This document shows, in pieces, positions 38,684-45,836 of a stretch of 59,047 nt of DNA (within the stretch, counting starts at the first letter, position 1; the number at the start of each line of letters is the position of its first letter). The stretch covers positions 1-59,047 of the forward strand of contig NZ_SOEE01000016.1 of NCBI RefSeq assembly GCF_004366035.1, written 5' to 3'. A program made the position numbers and the translations under genes. The DNA comes from Cytobacillus oceanisediminis. GTDB taxonomy: Bacteria > Bacillota > Bacilli > Bacillales > Cytobacillaceae. A model generated the notes under the pieces. The model was not told the DNA's origin. It ran no database searches and saw only the letters and a program-made list of their open reading frames with translations.

Positions 38684-38986
38684 ATGAACTCATCACATGT
38701 AAGAGCCCTGGCAAGGGTATTTCAGACAGCTTCAGATGATATTAAAACAGAGGAATTCAAACTAAAGCAAAGTGTCCAAAACCATGCAGATGAATGGAAA
38801 GGCAAAGCCCGGGACAAATTTGATTCCGCATTGGAAGAAGCAGGTGTCCTCTTCCAAAGGCACTCTGATAACCTTTATAACATCAGCCGAGAACTGGAAA
38901 GCGCTGCGAATGAAGTTGACAGAGTCAGAGAAGAAATTGAAAGACAAAGAGAATTAGAGAGATTGGCAAGGCTTAAGGAAAAATAA
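38684..38986 (+). CDS. WXG100-like small helical protein of the effector module
   Basis: A 100-residue protein predicted as a helical hairpin with WKG at residues 38-40. It differs from EsxA in its long charged C-terminal helix (REEIERQRELERLARLKEK). It fits the small WXG100-like partners that bind the N-terminal helices of larger T7SS effectors. From memory it corresponds in size and position to YfjA at the head of the uncharacterised B. subtilis yfjA-F cluster. The ribosome binding site ATGAGGTG precedes ATG 38684. Confidence 0.8.
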   Translation: MNSSHVRALARVFQTASDDIKTEEFKLKQSVQNHADEWKGKARDKFDSALEEAGVLFQRHSDNLYNISRELESAANEVDRVREEIERQRELERLARLKEK

Positions 38987-39020
38987 TAATTGAAGAATGT
39001 AAAGATTGGATGGGTTTTTT

Positions 39021-39164
39021 ATGTCTAATAATGAAGAGAAGAAAAAAGGTTCTTATGACAAGAATAAAAGATATGATGGCGAAGCGGTGCCGGGATGTGC
39101 AGACCTTTTTATATTGCCAATTCAAGTATTATTAGTTGGGTATCAAATAATTAATTTAATTTAA
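39021..39164 (+). CDS. Small protein of the T7SS effector module
   Basis: An open frame from ATG to TAA encoding 47 residues: a Lys/Glu-rich polar start (MSNNEEKKKGSYDKNKRYDG) and a hydrophobic C-terminal half (LFILPIQVLLVGYQIINLI) that could be one membrane helix. The upstream GGATGGG is a weak ribosome binding site. It sits between the WXG100-like gene and the large effector gene in the same direction. No family is recognised. Confidence 0.45.
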   Translation: MSNNEEKKKGSYDKNKRYDGEAVPGCADLFILPIQVLLVGYQIINLI

Positions 39165-39206
39165 TTTAATTAGAAGAACTAATCCGAAAAGAAAAGAGGT
39201 ATTGAA

Positions 39207-40457
39207 ATGGGAAATGAAATATCTGTAAATCCTGATCGCCTGGAAGACCTGGCAAACGACTTGGTTACTCGTTTGTCCAGAATTGAAGACGAATACAGAA
39301 ATCTCCATATGGAGCTTGCAGATTTAATTAACAATGCTCCTCCGGAATACAGGCATTGTTTCTATCATGTAGGAGATCCTTGGGGTACTGGTAATCAGCT
39401 GGTTGGGCAGCTTAGTGAAATGGAGATTGACCTGAGAATGGTCGCGAATAAATTTGCTGACGCAGATAATCTTGTCGGTAAGTTGTATAAGTTATATGAG
39501 CAATATGGTGCCGTAACAGCTCTCGGAGCATTGATGACAAAACAGCTTTCTTTTTATGGGTTGGGCTTTACTCAATTTATAAAGGATGCTGATGGTGTAT
39601 TCACCTATAAACATATGGCAGCCCTTCAGAAGGTAACAGATAAAATTGACGAAAGTAAAAAGTTAGGAACGATGGCAAGAGCCTTCCTGGGTCCATTATA
39701 TTTGAGAAGTAAGTATAGAGATGCACCACTTGCGGATTTGATCCATAAAAAGATTGCTAAATACCTTCCGGATGATGTAGTGAAGTATACTGGTAGTTCT
39801 AGAGAATTTTTTAAAGGGATACGTAAAAATAGGTTAGACGCAGCAAAGGTAAAATCCTTTCTTCAAACAGGGTCTAAGTTTGCAAAAACAAATGCTTTTA
39901 GTACTTTTGCGATAACTGGAATTATGGAAACTAGCGGTATGGGTTTGAAAATTTCAGAGAACTATGCTAAATACGGAAATAACCCAGAGGTACTTAAGCG
40001 GGAAAATGCAAAAGCTGTTGGAAAAGCTGTTAACAATACTGTAGCAATTTCTGGGGGCGCAATCGCAGGTGCGGTAGTTGGCGGAGCCTTACTAAGTTTT
40101 GCTGGACCAGTGGGTACAGTTGTGGGAGCTTCTATAGGCTCTTTTGTAGGGGGGATTGTTGGAGAGCAGGCTGCAAAATTAACTGCTGGAATTGCTGAGA
40201 AAATTTCAATAGGATTAAAAGAGCCTATACATTTTGTAGTAGATAAGTTTAAAGGCGGGCTTGAGAAAGCTGGTGAGGTTATTGAAACAGCTAATAAAGG
40301 TATCGATTTTGTTAATAAACAGATAAAAGAAACGATTGAAGACCCAGTTGGAAAGGTTAAGGAAATTGGAAAAGGATTATCTAAGGCCAAGGAAACAGCT
40401 GAATCTTTGCTGGATGGAGCAAAGGGATTCTTGGAAAAAAAATTATCATTTTTTTAA
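39207..40457 (+). CDS. Candidate T7SS effector with WXG-like N-terminus and glycine zipper
   Basis: A 416-residue protein. The N-terminal 100 residues are helical with PWG at 58-60, as in WXG/LXG-type T7SS substrates. Residues 283-319 are a glycine-zipper segment (GGAIAGAVVGGALLSF, then repeated GxxxG steps), a pattern of proteins that insert into or permeabilise membranes. The C-terminal 85 residues are amphipathic helices rich in Lys. No enzyme motif is seen. Neighbours are a WXG100-like protein upstream and a run of membrane-protein paralogues downstream. I infer a membrane-active T7SS toxin, by analogy to TspA of S. aureus. A structural surface protein is the alternative. Confidence 0.65.
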   Translation: MGNEISVNPDRLEDLANDLVTRLSRIEDEYRNLHMELADLINNAPPEYRHCFYHVGDPWGTGNQLVGQLSEMEIDLRMVANKFADADNLVGKLYKLYEQYGAVTALGALMTKQLSFYGLGFTQFIKDADGVFTYKHMAALQKVTDKIDESKKLGTMARAFLGPLYLRSKYRDAPLADLIHKKIAKYLPDDVVKYTGSSREFFKGIRKNRLDAAKVKSFLQTGSKFAKTNAFSTFAITGIMETSGMGLKISENYAKYGNNPEVLKRENAKAVGKAVNNTVAISGGAIAGAVVGGALLSFAGPVGTVVGASIGSFVGGIVGEQAAKLTAGIAEKISIGLKEPIHFVVDKFKGGLEKAGEVIETANKGIDFVNKQIKETIEDPVGKVKEIGKGLSKAKETAESLLDGAKGFLEKKLSFF

Positions 40458-40466
40458 GGAGGCAAC

Positions 40467-41276
40467 ATGACTAACATACAATTAAGTATTGAAGAACTAA
40501 TTTTTGCATTTTATAGTGAAGGATTATATGAAGAAGGAATATCTATGAAAGAGACATATTTTCCTTCACTTCAAGATTCCGAACTGAAGTTAATGCTGGA
40601 ATTTGCGGCCCGTTCATTGCTTGCAAAAGATATGGCTATAGAAGTTAATAATCAATATAGATTAAAAGAGAACTATAAATCCTATATTAATATTCTAAGA
40701 AATGCAGAGAGGACATTTAAAGCTTCCAAATTTGATTTAACGCTTGAAGGGGAAGAAAATATATCCTTTCATATTGGGAATGGGGAAATATATTTCCATA
40801 GGTTATTACACGATCACCAGGTACATTATATTTCAAAGTTCAAGAAAGAAGAGATATTACCAAGTATTATTGAATTTTTCAATATAAACAATCTCCCTAA
40901 GCAGAGTGACGTACTATTTAGTCTGAGGAATGAAGAGTTTGAAGAATTTCTCGGAGATATGAGTGAAAATGAAACATTATCAGTTTCTATTGTTGAGAAG
41001 TGGCAAAGTAGGATAAGCAGTTCATTTACATCCGAGTTTTTAAAAGATTTTTCAAATAGAAAAGGAAAAATGGATAGCTTGCTTAACTTGGGCTATGACT
41101 CTGCAAATAATCCAGATTTAATAGATCTTTATTTTGTTATCCCTGGAGAAACAGAGAACTGGTTAATCACAAGGGATCAAAACTTAGATTTAAATGTTAA
41201 AAGGGTAAACGAGACATCAATTAAAAGTTTATTCGGCAAAGCTCTTTTAGGAGGATTCTCTCATGTCAATGATTGA
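40467..41276 (+). CDS. Uncharacterised protein of the T7SS effector module
   Basis: A soluble acidic protein of 269 residues without signal or membrane helix. An N-terminal helical part (LSIEELIFAFYSEGLYEEGI) is followed by a mixed alpha/beta region ending in a strand-rich segment (IDLYFVIPGETENWLITRD). The layout, and a position right after the effector, recall EspG-like chaperones of mycobacterial ESX systems, but I cannot confirm homology. Position and size also match yfjC of B. subtilis from memory. It starts nine bases after the effector stop with GGAGG, and its end overlaps the next gene by 14 bases. Confidence 0.6.
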   Translation: MTNIQLSIEELIFAFYSEGLYEEGISMKETYFPSLQDSELKLMLEFAARSLLAKDMAIEVNNQYRLKENYKSYINILRNAERTFKASKFDLTLEGEENISFHIGNGEIYFHRLLHDHQVHYISKFKKEEILPSIIEFFNINNLPKQSDVLFSLRNEEFEEFLGDMSENETLSVSIVEKWQSRISSSFTSEFLKDFSNRKGKMDSLLNLGYDSANNPDLIDLYFVIPGETENWLITRDQNLDLNVKRVNETSIKSLFGKALLGGFSHVND

Positions 41277-41820
41277 GGAAAAAAATGAGAAAATATTTAT
41301 TAAGGGCTCAAAGTTTATGTATGTTTGGGTGACCCTTGCAATGGTGGGTTTTTTAATTGCGTGCATTTTTTTGATAATATACGGGTTGAAATTCAATTCA
41401 AAGTACTCTGTTCTATATCTTGGAGGAGGACTTGTCTTTACTCCCGTCATGCTATATCTCAATCTGTGGAGTTTGCCTGGCTTTATTCCTGGAAAAGTGC
41501 TGTTTTCAATTGTTCCTGGAGAACATGGCACTGTTAAAGCTAACAGGAGAGAAGTTCCAATAAAAAATATTCGTAATATTGATTTAGTCAGAAACCCACT
41601 AAATCTTATAAACGATATTGTAATAGAAACCTATGATGATAAAAAGGTAAAGATTCGAACTTATAACCTTCTAGATGATTGCGATTTTCAGATTATTGTT
41701 GATCAATTCATTTTCCCATATTTGACTGAAAATGCCAGAAAGGTATGGGATCGGAAAATAGATCTTGATAAGTTAAGGAAAGAGGATAATTATGTAAGGC
41801 GGGATCATAAGATAGAATAG
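41263..41820 (+). CDS. Two-helix membrane protein, copy 1 of 3 (candidate immunity protein)
   Basis: A 185-residue protein with two transmembrane helices near residues 19-41 and 51-72 and a cytoplasmic domain rich in charged residues (IKNIRNIDLVRNPLNLINDI, RTYNLLDD, KVWDRKIDLDKLR). It overlaps the preceding gene by 14 bases, with AGGAGGATT as its ribosome binding site. Two further copies follow, one broken. Membrane location and duplication beside a glycine-zipper effector suggest protection against that effector, as with the DUF443 proteins next to TspA. The family has no function I know; B. subtilis YfjD is of similar size. Confidence 0.7.
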   Translation: MSMIEEKNEKIFIKGSKFMYVWVTLAMVGFLIACIFLIIYGLKFNSKYSVLYLGGGLVFTPVMLYLNLWSLPGFIPGKVLFSIVPGEHGTVKANRREVPIKNIRNIDLVRNPLNLINDIVIETYDDKKVKIRTYNLLDDCDFQIIVDQFIFPYLTENARKVWDRKIDLDKLRKEDNYVRRDHKIE

Positions 41821-41879
41821 ATGTGTTATAAGTTTGAGGTTTCTTTACTTTAGACTTGCTGGATCAAAGGAGCGTGTCT

Positions 41880-42421
41880 ATGATTCAGGAAAAGGGCGGC
41901 ACGGTAATTTTAGAAGTTTTAAAGTCATGTATGTTTGGGGGTTTTTGGCTACAATAGGATTTTTAGCAGCATGTATTTTTTTAATAATACATGGGCTGAT
42001 CTAAATATTCTTTGTTTTATCTTGACGGAGGAATTATATTTATCCCTTTCTATCTTTATTTGACTTTATGGACCCTGCCCGGATTAATGCCAGGGAAGGT
42101 TTTGTTTAAAATAATCCCGGGAGAACAGGGGACAATTCTTCGAAAAAAGATACGGTATCTATAAGTAGTATTCGAGATATTAATTTAGTAAGAAACCCTT
42201 TAAATTTAATCAATTATATTGTTATTGAAACCTTCCATGATAAGAAAATAAAAATTAGAACATATAATCTTCTTGGAGATTCACATTATGAATTAATTGT
42301 AGATCAATACATTTATCCATATATGACGGAAAATGCAAAAAAGGTTTGGGATCGAAAGGTAGATCTTGAACGTCTTCGTAAAGTGGCAAGATACGAGAGA
42401 AAAGAGCCTAAAATTGATTAA
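41880..42421 (+). pseudogene. Broken copy 2 of the two-helix membrane protein
   Basis: The DNA is clearly homologous to the intact copies on both sides, but the frame is broken at least three times. The start MIQEKGGTVIL shifts frame before the first helix (VMYVWGFLATIGFLAACIFL); that frame stops after HGLI; a deletion lies just before SKYSLFYLDGG; and another shift falls after GTILRKK. The C-terminal part then reads cleanly to VWDRKVDLERLR and ends in TAA 42419. A good ribosome binding site (AAAGGAGC) is retained, so decay is recent. Confidence 0.93.
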
Positions 42422-42471
42422 GCTAAATTGAATCGTTCTCACAAATTCTCTCATATGTGAGGTCTTTCTCA

Positions 42472-42502
42472 AGGGGGGAGTAAAAAGTGACTCCTTTTTT
42501 TG
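42472..42502 (+). terminator. Terminator after the broken copy
   Basis: GGGGAGT-AAAAAGTG-ACTCC hairpin with seven T. It separates copies 1-2 from copy 3, so copy 3 probably has its own promoter. Confidence 0.7.
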
Positions 42503-42591
42503 GCAACAGGCTCATTATGAAAGCTTAGAATAATAAGGCATGTAGGTAAGGTATATGGTTCTCTCTGTCTGATTCAAAGGAGGAGTATTAA

Positions 42592-43149
42592 TTGTCAATG
42601 GTTCAGAAAAAAGGGGATGCAGTTATTATAAAAGGCTCGAAATTTTATTATGTATTAATGTTTCTAGCCACGGTAGGATTTTTAATAGCATGCATTTTTC
42701 TAATTATACATGGATTAAAATTTAACTCCAAATACTCCTTTTTCTATCTTGGCGGAGGAATAATATTTACTCCTTTTTATTTGTATATCACTCTCTGGAA
42801 TCTGCCTGGTTTTATTCCAGGAAAGGTTTTGCTAAAAATTGTTCCCAGAGAGAATGTTACAGTTATTTCGCCAAAAGGCCCTGTTTTAATAAAGAACATC
42901 CGAAATATTGATTTGATAAGAAACCCATTAAACCTTATAAATGATATTGTTATTGAAACCTTCGATGATAAAAAAATAAAGATTCGCACCTATAATCTTT
43001 TGGATGATGGTGACTTTCAGGTAATTGTTGATCAATATATTTTTCCTTATATGACTGATAATGCCAGGAAGGTATGGGATCGGAAAATCGACTTGGATAA
43101 GTTAAGGGAAGAAGATAACTATGTTAGGCAGGAACATAGGATTGAGTAA
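42592..43149 (+). CDS. Two-helix membrane protein, copy 3 of 3 (candidate immunity protein)
   Basis: A 185-residue protein the same length as copy 1 and very close to it. The helices and the C-terminal half (RNPLNLINDIVIET, VWDRKIDLDKL) are nearly identical. The two differ most in residues 1-20 and 85-97, just after the second helix (PGEHGTVKANRRE against PRENVTVISPKGP). It starts with TTG 42592, supported by AAAGGAGG and by the aligned MSM start of copy 1. The lack of frame damage next to a broken copy suggests selection to keep it. A terminator follows. Confidence 0.72.
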   Translation: MSMVQKKGDAVIIKGSKFYYVLMFLATVGFLIACIFLIIHGLKFNSKYSFFYLGGGIIFTPFYLYITLWNLPGFIPGKVLLKIVPRENVTVISPKGPVLIKNIRNIDLIRNPLNLINDIVIETFDDKKIKIRTYNLLDDGDFQVIVDQYIFPYMTDNARKVWDRKIDLDKLREEDNYVRQEHRIE

Positions 43150-43200
43150 AGCGTGTCTAAGTTTTTTTGATAATTACTTTGAATTTAGGAACTGCAATAC

Positions 43201-43238
43201 AGCTCTTTAAGGGTCAACCCCTATAAAGAGCTTTTGTT
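43201..43238 (+). terminator. Terminator after copy 3
   Basis: AGCTCTTTAAGGG/CCCCTATAAAGAGCT stem followed by TTTTGTTTT. Confidence 0.8.
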
Positions 43239-43278
43239 TTGAGATTAGCCGTCTCTCCCCTATCGGAAGGAGAATAAT

Positions 43279-43650
43279 ATGAAAAATTTAATCGCCTTTA
43301 CAGCAGTATTTCTGATTTGGACATTACTCTCTTTAATGCTGACTGGGATAGATATACCAATTCCAAGTTCTTATATTGCTCTAATAATTACGACAAATGC
43401 TGTTTTTGCCTTTTTCTCAATCTTTGTTCAAAAACTAGTTATTATCCTTTATGAAGTTAATGTTTATGAAAAGCCTAAAACCCTCTTCGACTATTGTTTT
43501 AAGTATATTGCTATTATCACCTCAGGTGTAAATTACCATATTCAAAATTTGTTAAATAGGCTCCCTCTCATTCTTAATAAATTGGCATCTGTATTTTTCT
43601 TTATCTTTCTTATCTTTACAGGGTTCGGTCTGATGGCTGTTTTTAATTAA
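43279..43650 (+). CDS. Small membrane protein of unknown function
   Basis: A 123-residue hydrophobic protein with three or four predicted helices (LIAFTAVFLIWTLLSLML, ALIITTNAVFAFFSIFV, VFFFIFLIFTGFGLMAVF). The ribosome binding site GGAAGGAG precedes ATG. I do not recognise a family. Its position in the tail of the T7SS effector module, its AT-rich composition and its membrane nature make it another possible immunity or accessory protein. From memory the B. subtilis yfj cluster also ends with small membrane proteins. Confidence 0.55.
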   Translation: MKNLIAFTAVFLIWTLLSLMLTGIDIPIPSSYIALIITTNAVFAFFSIFVQKLVIILYEVNVYEKPKTLFDYCFKYIAIITSGVNYHIQNLLNRLPLILNKLASVFFFIFLIFTGFGLMAVFN

Positions 43651-43687
43651 TACAAGTAGTTAATAAAATGGGGAGGGAAAAGAGATC

Positions 43688-43909
43688 ATGACTGCAAAAG
43701 GGGAGCAAAGGAAATTTTCATTAAAGAGAGGGTTCTCATTTTTTTGGAAAAGCAACTTGGCGCTGCTTATAGCTATCTTATTTCTCTATATTAACCAATC
43801 GAGCTGGAGTAAAGAAGGGGCTCCTTTAATTCTTATTTTGGCTTTGGTGTGGGAAGTGCTCATTTTATTTTTATGCTTAATTGGCTGTTTAAAAAAACAA
43901 GAAGGTTAA
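43688..43909 (+). CDS. Small two-helix membrane protein of unknown function
   Basis: A 73-residue protein with a basic start (KGEQRKFSLKRGFSFFWK) and two membrane helices (LALLIAILFLYI and APLILILALVWEVLILFLCLIG). The ribosome binding site GGGGAGGG is good. It follows the previous small membrane protein by 37 bases in the same direction and is probably co-transcribed. No family recognised. Confidence 0.5.
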   Translation: MTAKGEQRKFSLKRGFSFFWKSNLALLIAILFLYINQSSWSKEGAPLILILALVWEVLILFLCLIGCLKKQEG

Positions 43910-43976
43910 GTCTCTGAAACCATAATGGTTTAGCGCTCGTAAATGTATTAAACATATTTTAACAAAGGAGGACACT

Positions 43977-45668
43977 ATGCCAAGGAAAAGCCCCATCACC
44001 CTATTGATGATAGTATTAACCAGCTTCCTCTTCCTCTCAGCCTGCAGCTCAGAAAGCGGTTCAGAGGCCAAAGCAGAGAAAAAGGAAGAAGACAAATATG
44101 AAAAACTGGTTAAAGAGAAAAACAAGGAACTCGAGCTCGAACCTCTCGAGCTGACTTCTTACAGCGAGGAAGTCGGAGCGGCTTTGAAGAATCCGGAATA
44201 TAAGGAGTTTGCTGCAAATGGCCAGGTGGCTGTGCAGGGAGAGGTTGAGAAGTACTCTGAGCTAAAATCAGGCTATGCCTGGATTAAGGTTCGTTCCAAA
44301 GAGGATGGACCGGCAGGGAACGATCTTGAATACTACACACCCATCAAAGAAGGGAAGTTCAAGCAGAGTATCCGCTTATTTAATGGAGAAGGCGAGTATA
44401 AGGTAACCGTACAGCTTCCAAGCACGGATAGTGAGAATTACTATTATGATCTTGCCTCGTTCACTGTCCACAATGTGAATCCAAATGCGGAACGGGATGT
44501 GACGTATACTCCGTTTGGCCAGGAGGCAGATCTGACTTTGGATCTTGAATCAAGCTATATAAATGGCAATGAAGTATTCCATTTAAAAGGGGAAGCGGGA
44601 AGCCTATCAGACAGCGATACGATCATGCTTAAGCTGAATAAGGAATCGGATATGTGGAAGCATGTCATGCCGCTTAAGGACGGCAAGTTCTCTTATGAAG
44701 TGCCCTTATTCTATGGAAAAGGACTTCACGAGCTTGAGGTGCTTGTTCCTGACAAGGAAAGGGGAAATTACTATCAGACGGCAACAACTATCTTAATAGA
44801 CAACGAGTCTGATAGGACGATGAGCCCTATCGAATATTCTAAAACGTATGAGGAGCGGGGAGTGGCGCTTGAATATCCTCGATATGGCGGTGAGGAATCT
44901 GACGGTATCTTTTCTGTAAAAGGAAAAATTGATCCGCAGGCAGAATTCGGTCCTGAAACCGATCATATTTACATTACCACTAAAAAGGGTGAGGACGAAG
45001 CACTGGATGTTATCCCGGTAGAAGACTTCACATTTGATGATTCGTTTTATTTAAGGTTCGGCCCGGGCACATATGAAGTCACGTTAAGTGTTCCTGAAAT
45101 TAAAGAAGAAAACAGTGATTATTTCCGTTATTATGGATTTGCCAAGTTTGAGGTGGAGTCAACAGGCGAGGATAAGCGGGACCTTCTGCCTTCAAGAGGC
45201 GTCCAGTCAGATGCACCGCAAATTACTGAACTGGCCAAGGAATTGACAGAAGGCATAAGCGGTGAAAGAGAAAAAGCGAAGGCTGTTTATGATTATGTCG
45301 CGAAAACTGTTTCATATGATGTGAATAAGCTTGAAACAGATGACTTCAGGTGGGATGATAGTGCACTTAAGACACTGGATTCCAAAACGGGCGTATGCCA
45401 GGATTATTCGTATCTTGCTATTGCCCTGCTCCGGGCCAGCAATATGGAAGCCCGTTTTGTCGAAGGGAATGCTTTCGGCGGATTTTGGCCGCAGAAGCAT
45501 GCATGGGTGGAAGTGAAAGTGGATGGAGGCTGGCTTACTATGGATCCTACATGGGGAGCTGGATATATTAAAGATGATAAATTCGTGGCAGCTTTCAATG
45601 AAAAATACTTTGATCCGAATACAGCAGAGTTTGAAAAAACCCATAACCGCACAGGTGTATCCTATTAA
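43977..45668 (+). CDS. Transglutaminase-like lipoprotein
   Basis: A 563-residue lipoprotein with the lipobox LSAC (Cys23) and a charged linker. Three repeated beta-rich segments of about 110-130 residues follow (compare YKVTVQLPSTDSENYYYDLA, HELEVLVPDKERGNYYQT and YEVTLSVPEIKEENSDYFR). The C-terminal transglutaminase-like domain carries the Cys in TGVCQDYSYLAIALL, the His in KHAWVEVKVDGGW and the Asp in MDPTW. It may act as a protease or wall-modifying enzyme on the outer face of the membrane. It has its own AAAGGAGG site after the T7SS module and ends in a terminator. Confidence 0.85.
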   Translation: MPRKSPITLLMIVLTSFLFLSACSSESGSEAKAEKKEEDKYEKLVKEKNKELELEPLELTSYSEEVGAALKNPEYKEFAANGQVAVQGEVEKYSELKSGYAWIKVRSKEDGPAGNDLEYYTPIKEGKFKQSIRLFNGEGEYKVTVQLPSTDSENYYYDLASFTVHNVNPNAERDVTYTPFGQEADLTLDLESSYINGNEVFHLKGEAGSLSDSDTIMLKLNKESDMWKHVMPLKDGKFSYEVPLFYGKGLHELEVLVPDKERGNYYQTATTILIDNESDRTMSPIEYSKTYEERGVALEYPRYGGEESDGIFSVKGKIDPQAEFGPETDHIYITTKKGEDEALDVIPVEDFTFDDSFYLRFGPGTYEVTLSVPEIKEENSDYFRYYGFAKFEVESTGEDKRDLLPSRGVQSDAPQITELAKELTEGISGEREKAKAVYDYVAKTVSYDVNKLETDDFRWDDSALKTLDSKTGVCQDYSYLAIALLRASNMEARFVEGNAFGGFWPQKHAWVEVKVDGGWLTMDPTWGAGYIKDDKFVAAFNEKYFDPNTAEFEKTHNRTGVSY

Positions 45669-45678
45669 TTGCTATAAA

Positions 45679-45708
45679 GTCACGGGGCTTGTTCCTGTGG
45701 CTTTTTTC
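45679..45708 (+). terminator. Terminator of the transglutaminase lipoprotein gene
   Basis: AGTCACGGG-GCTTGTT-CCTGTGGCT stem (two G-U pairs) followed by five or six T. Confidence 0.8.
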
Positions 45709-45836
45709 AATAACTTGGCCGTTTTTTTTCAAATGGGTGGAAATTATATCGAAAGACCCTTCAATAAATATTCTGAAAATTATAAAATTATGATGACTGG
45801 GCTTCCGTCCGGATCTCCTTTAAGGAGGGGAAAAGC

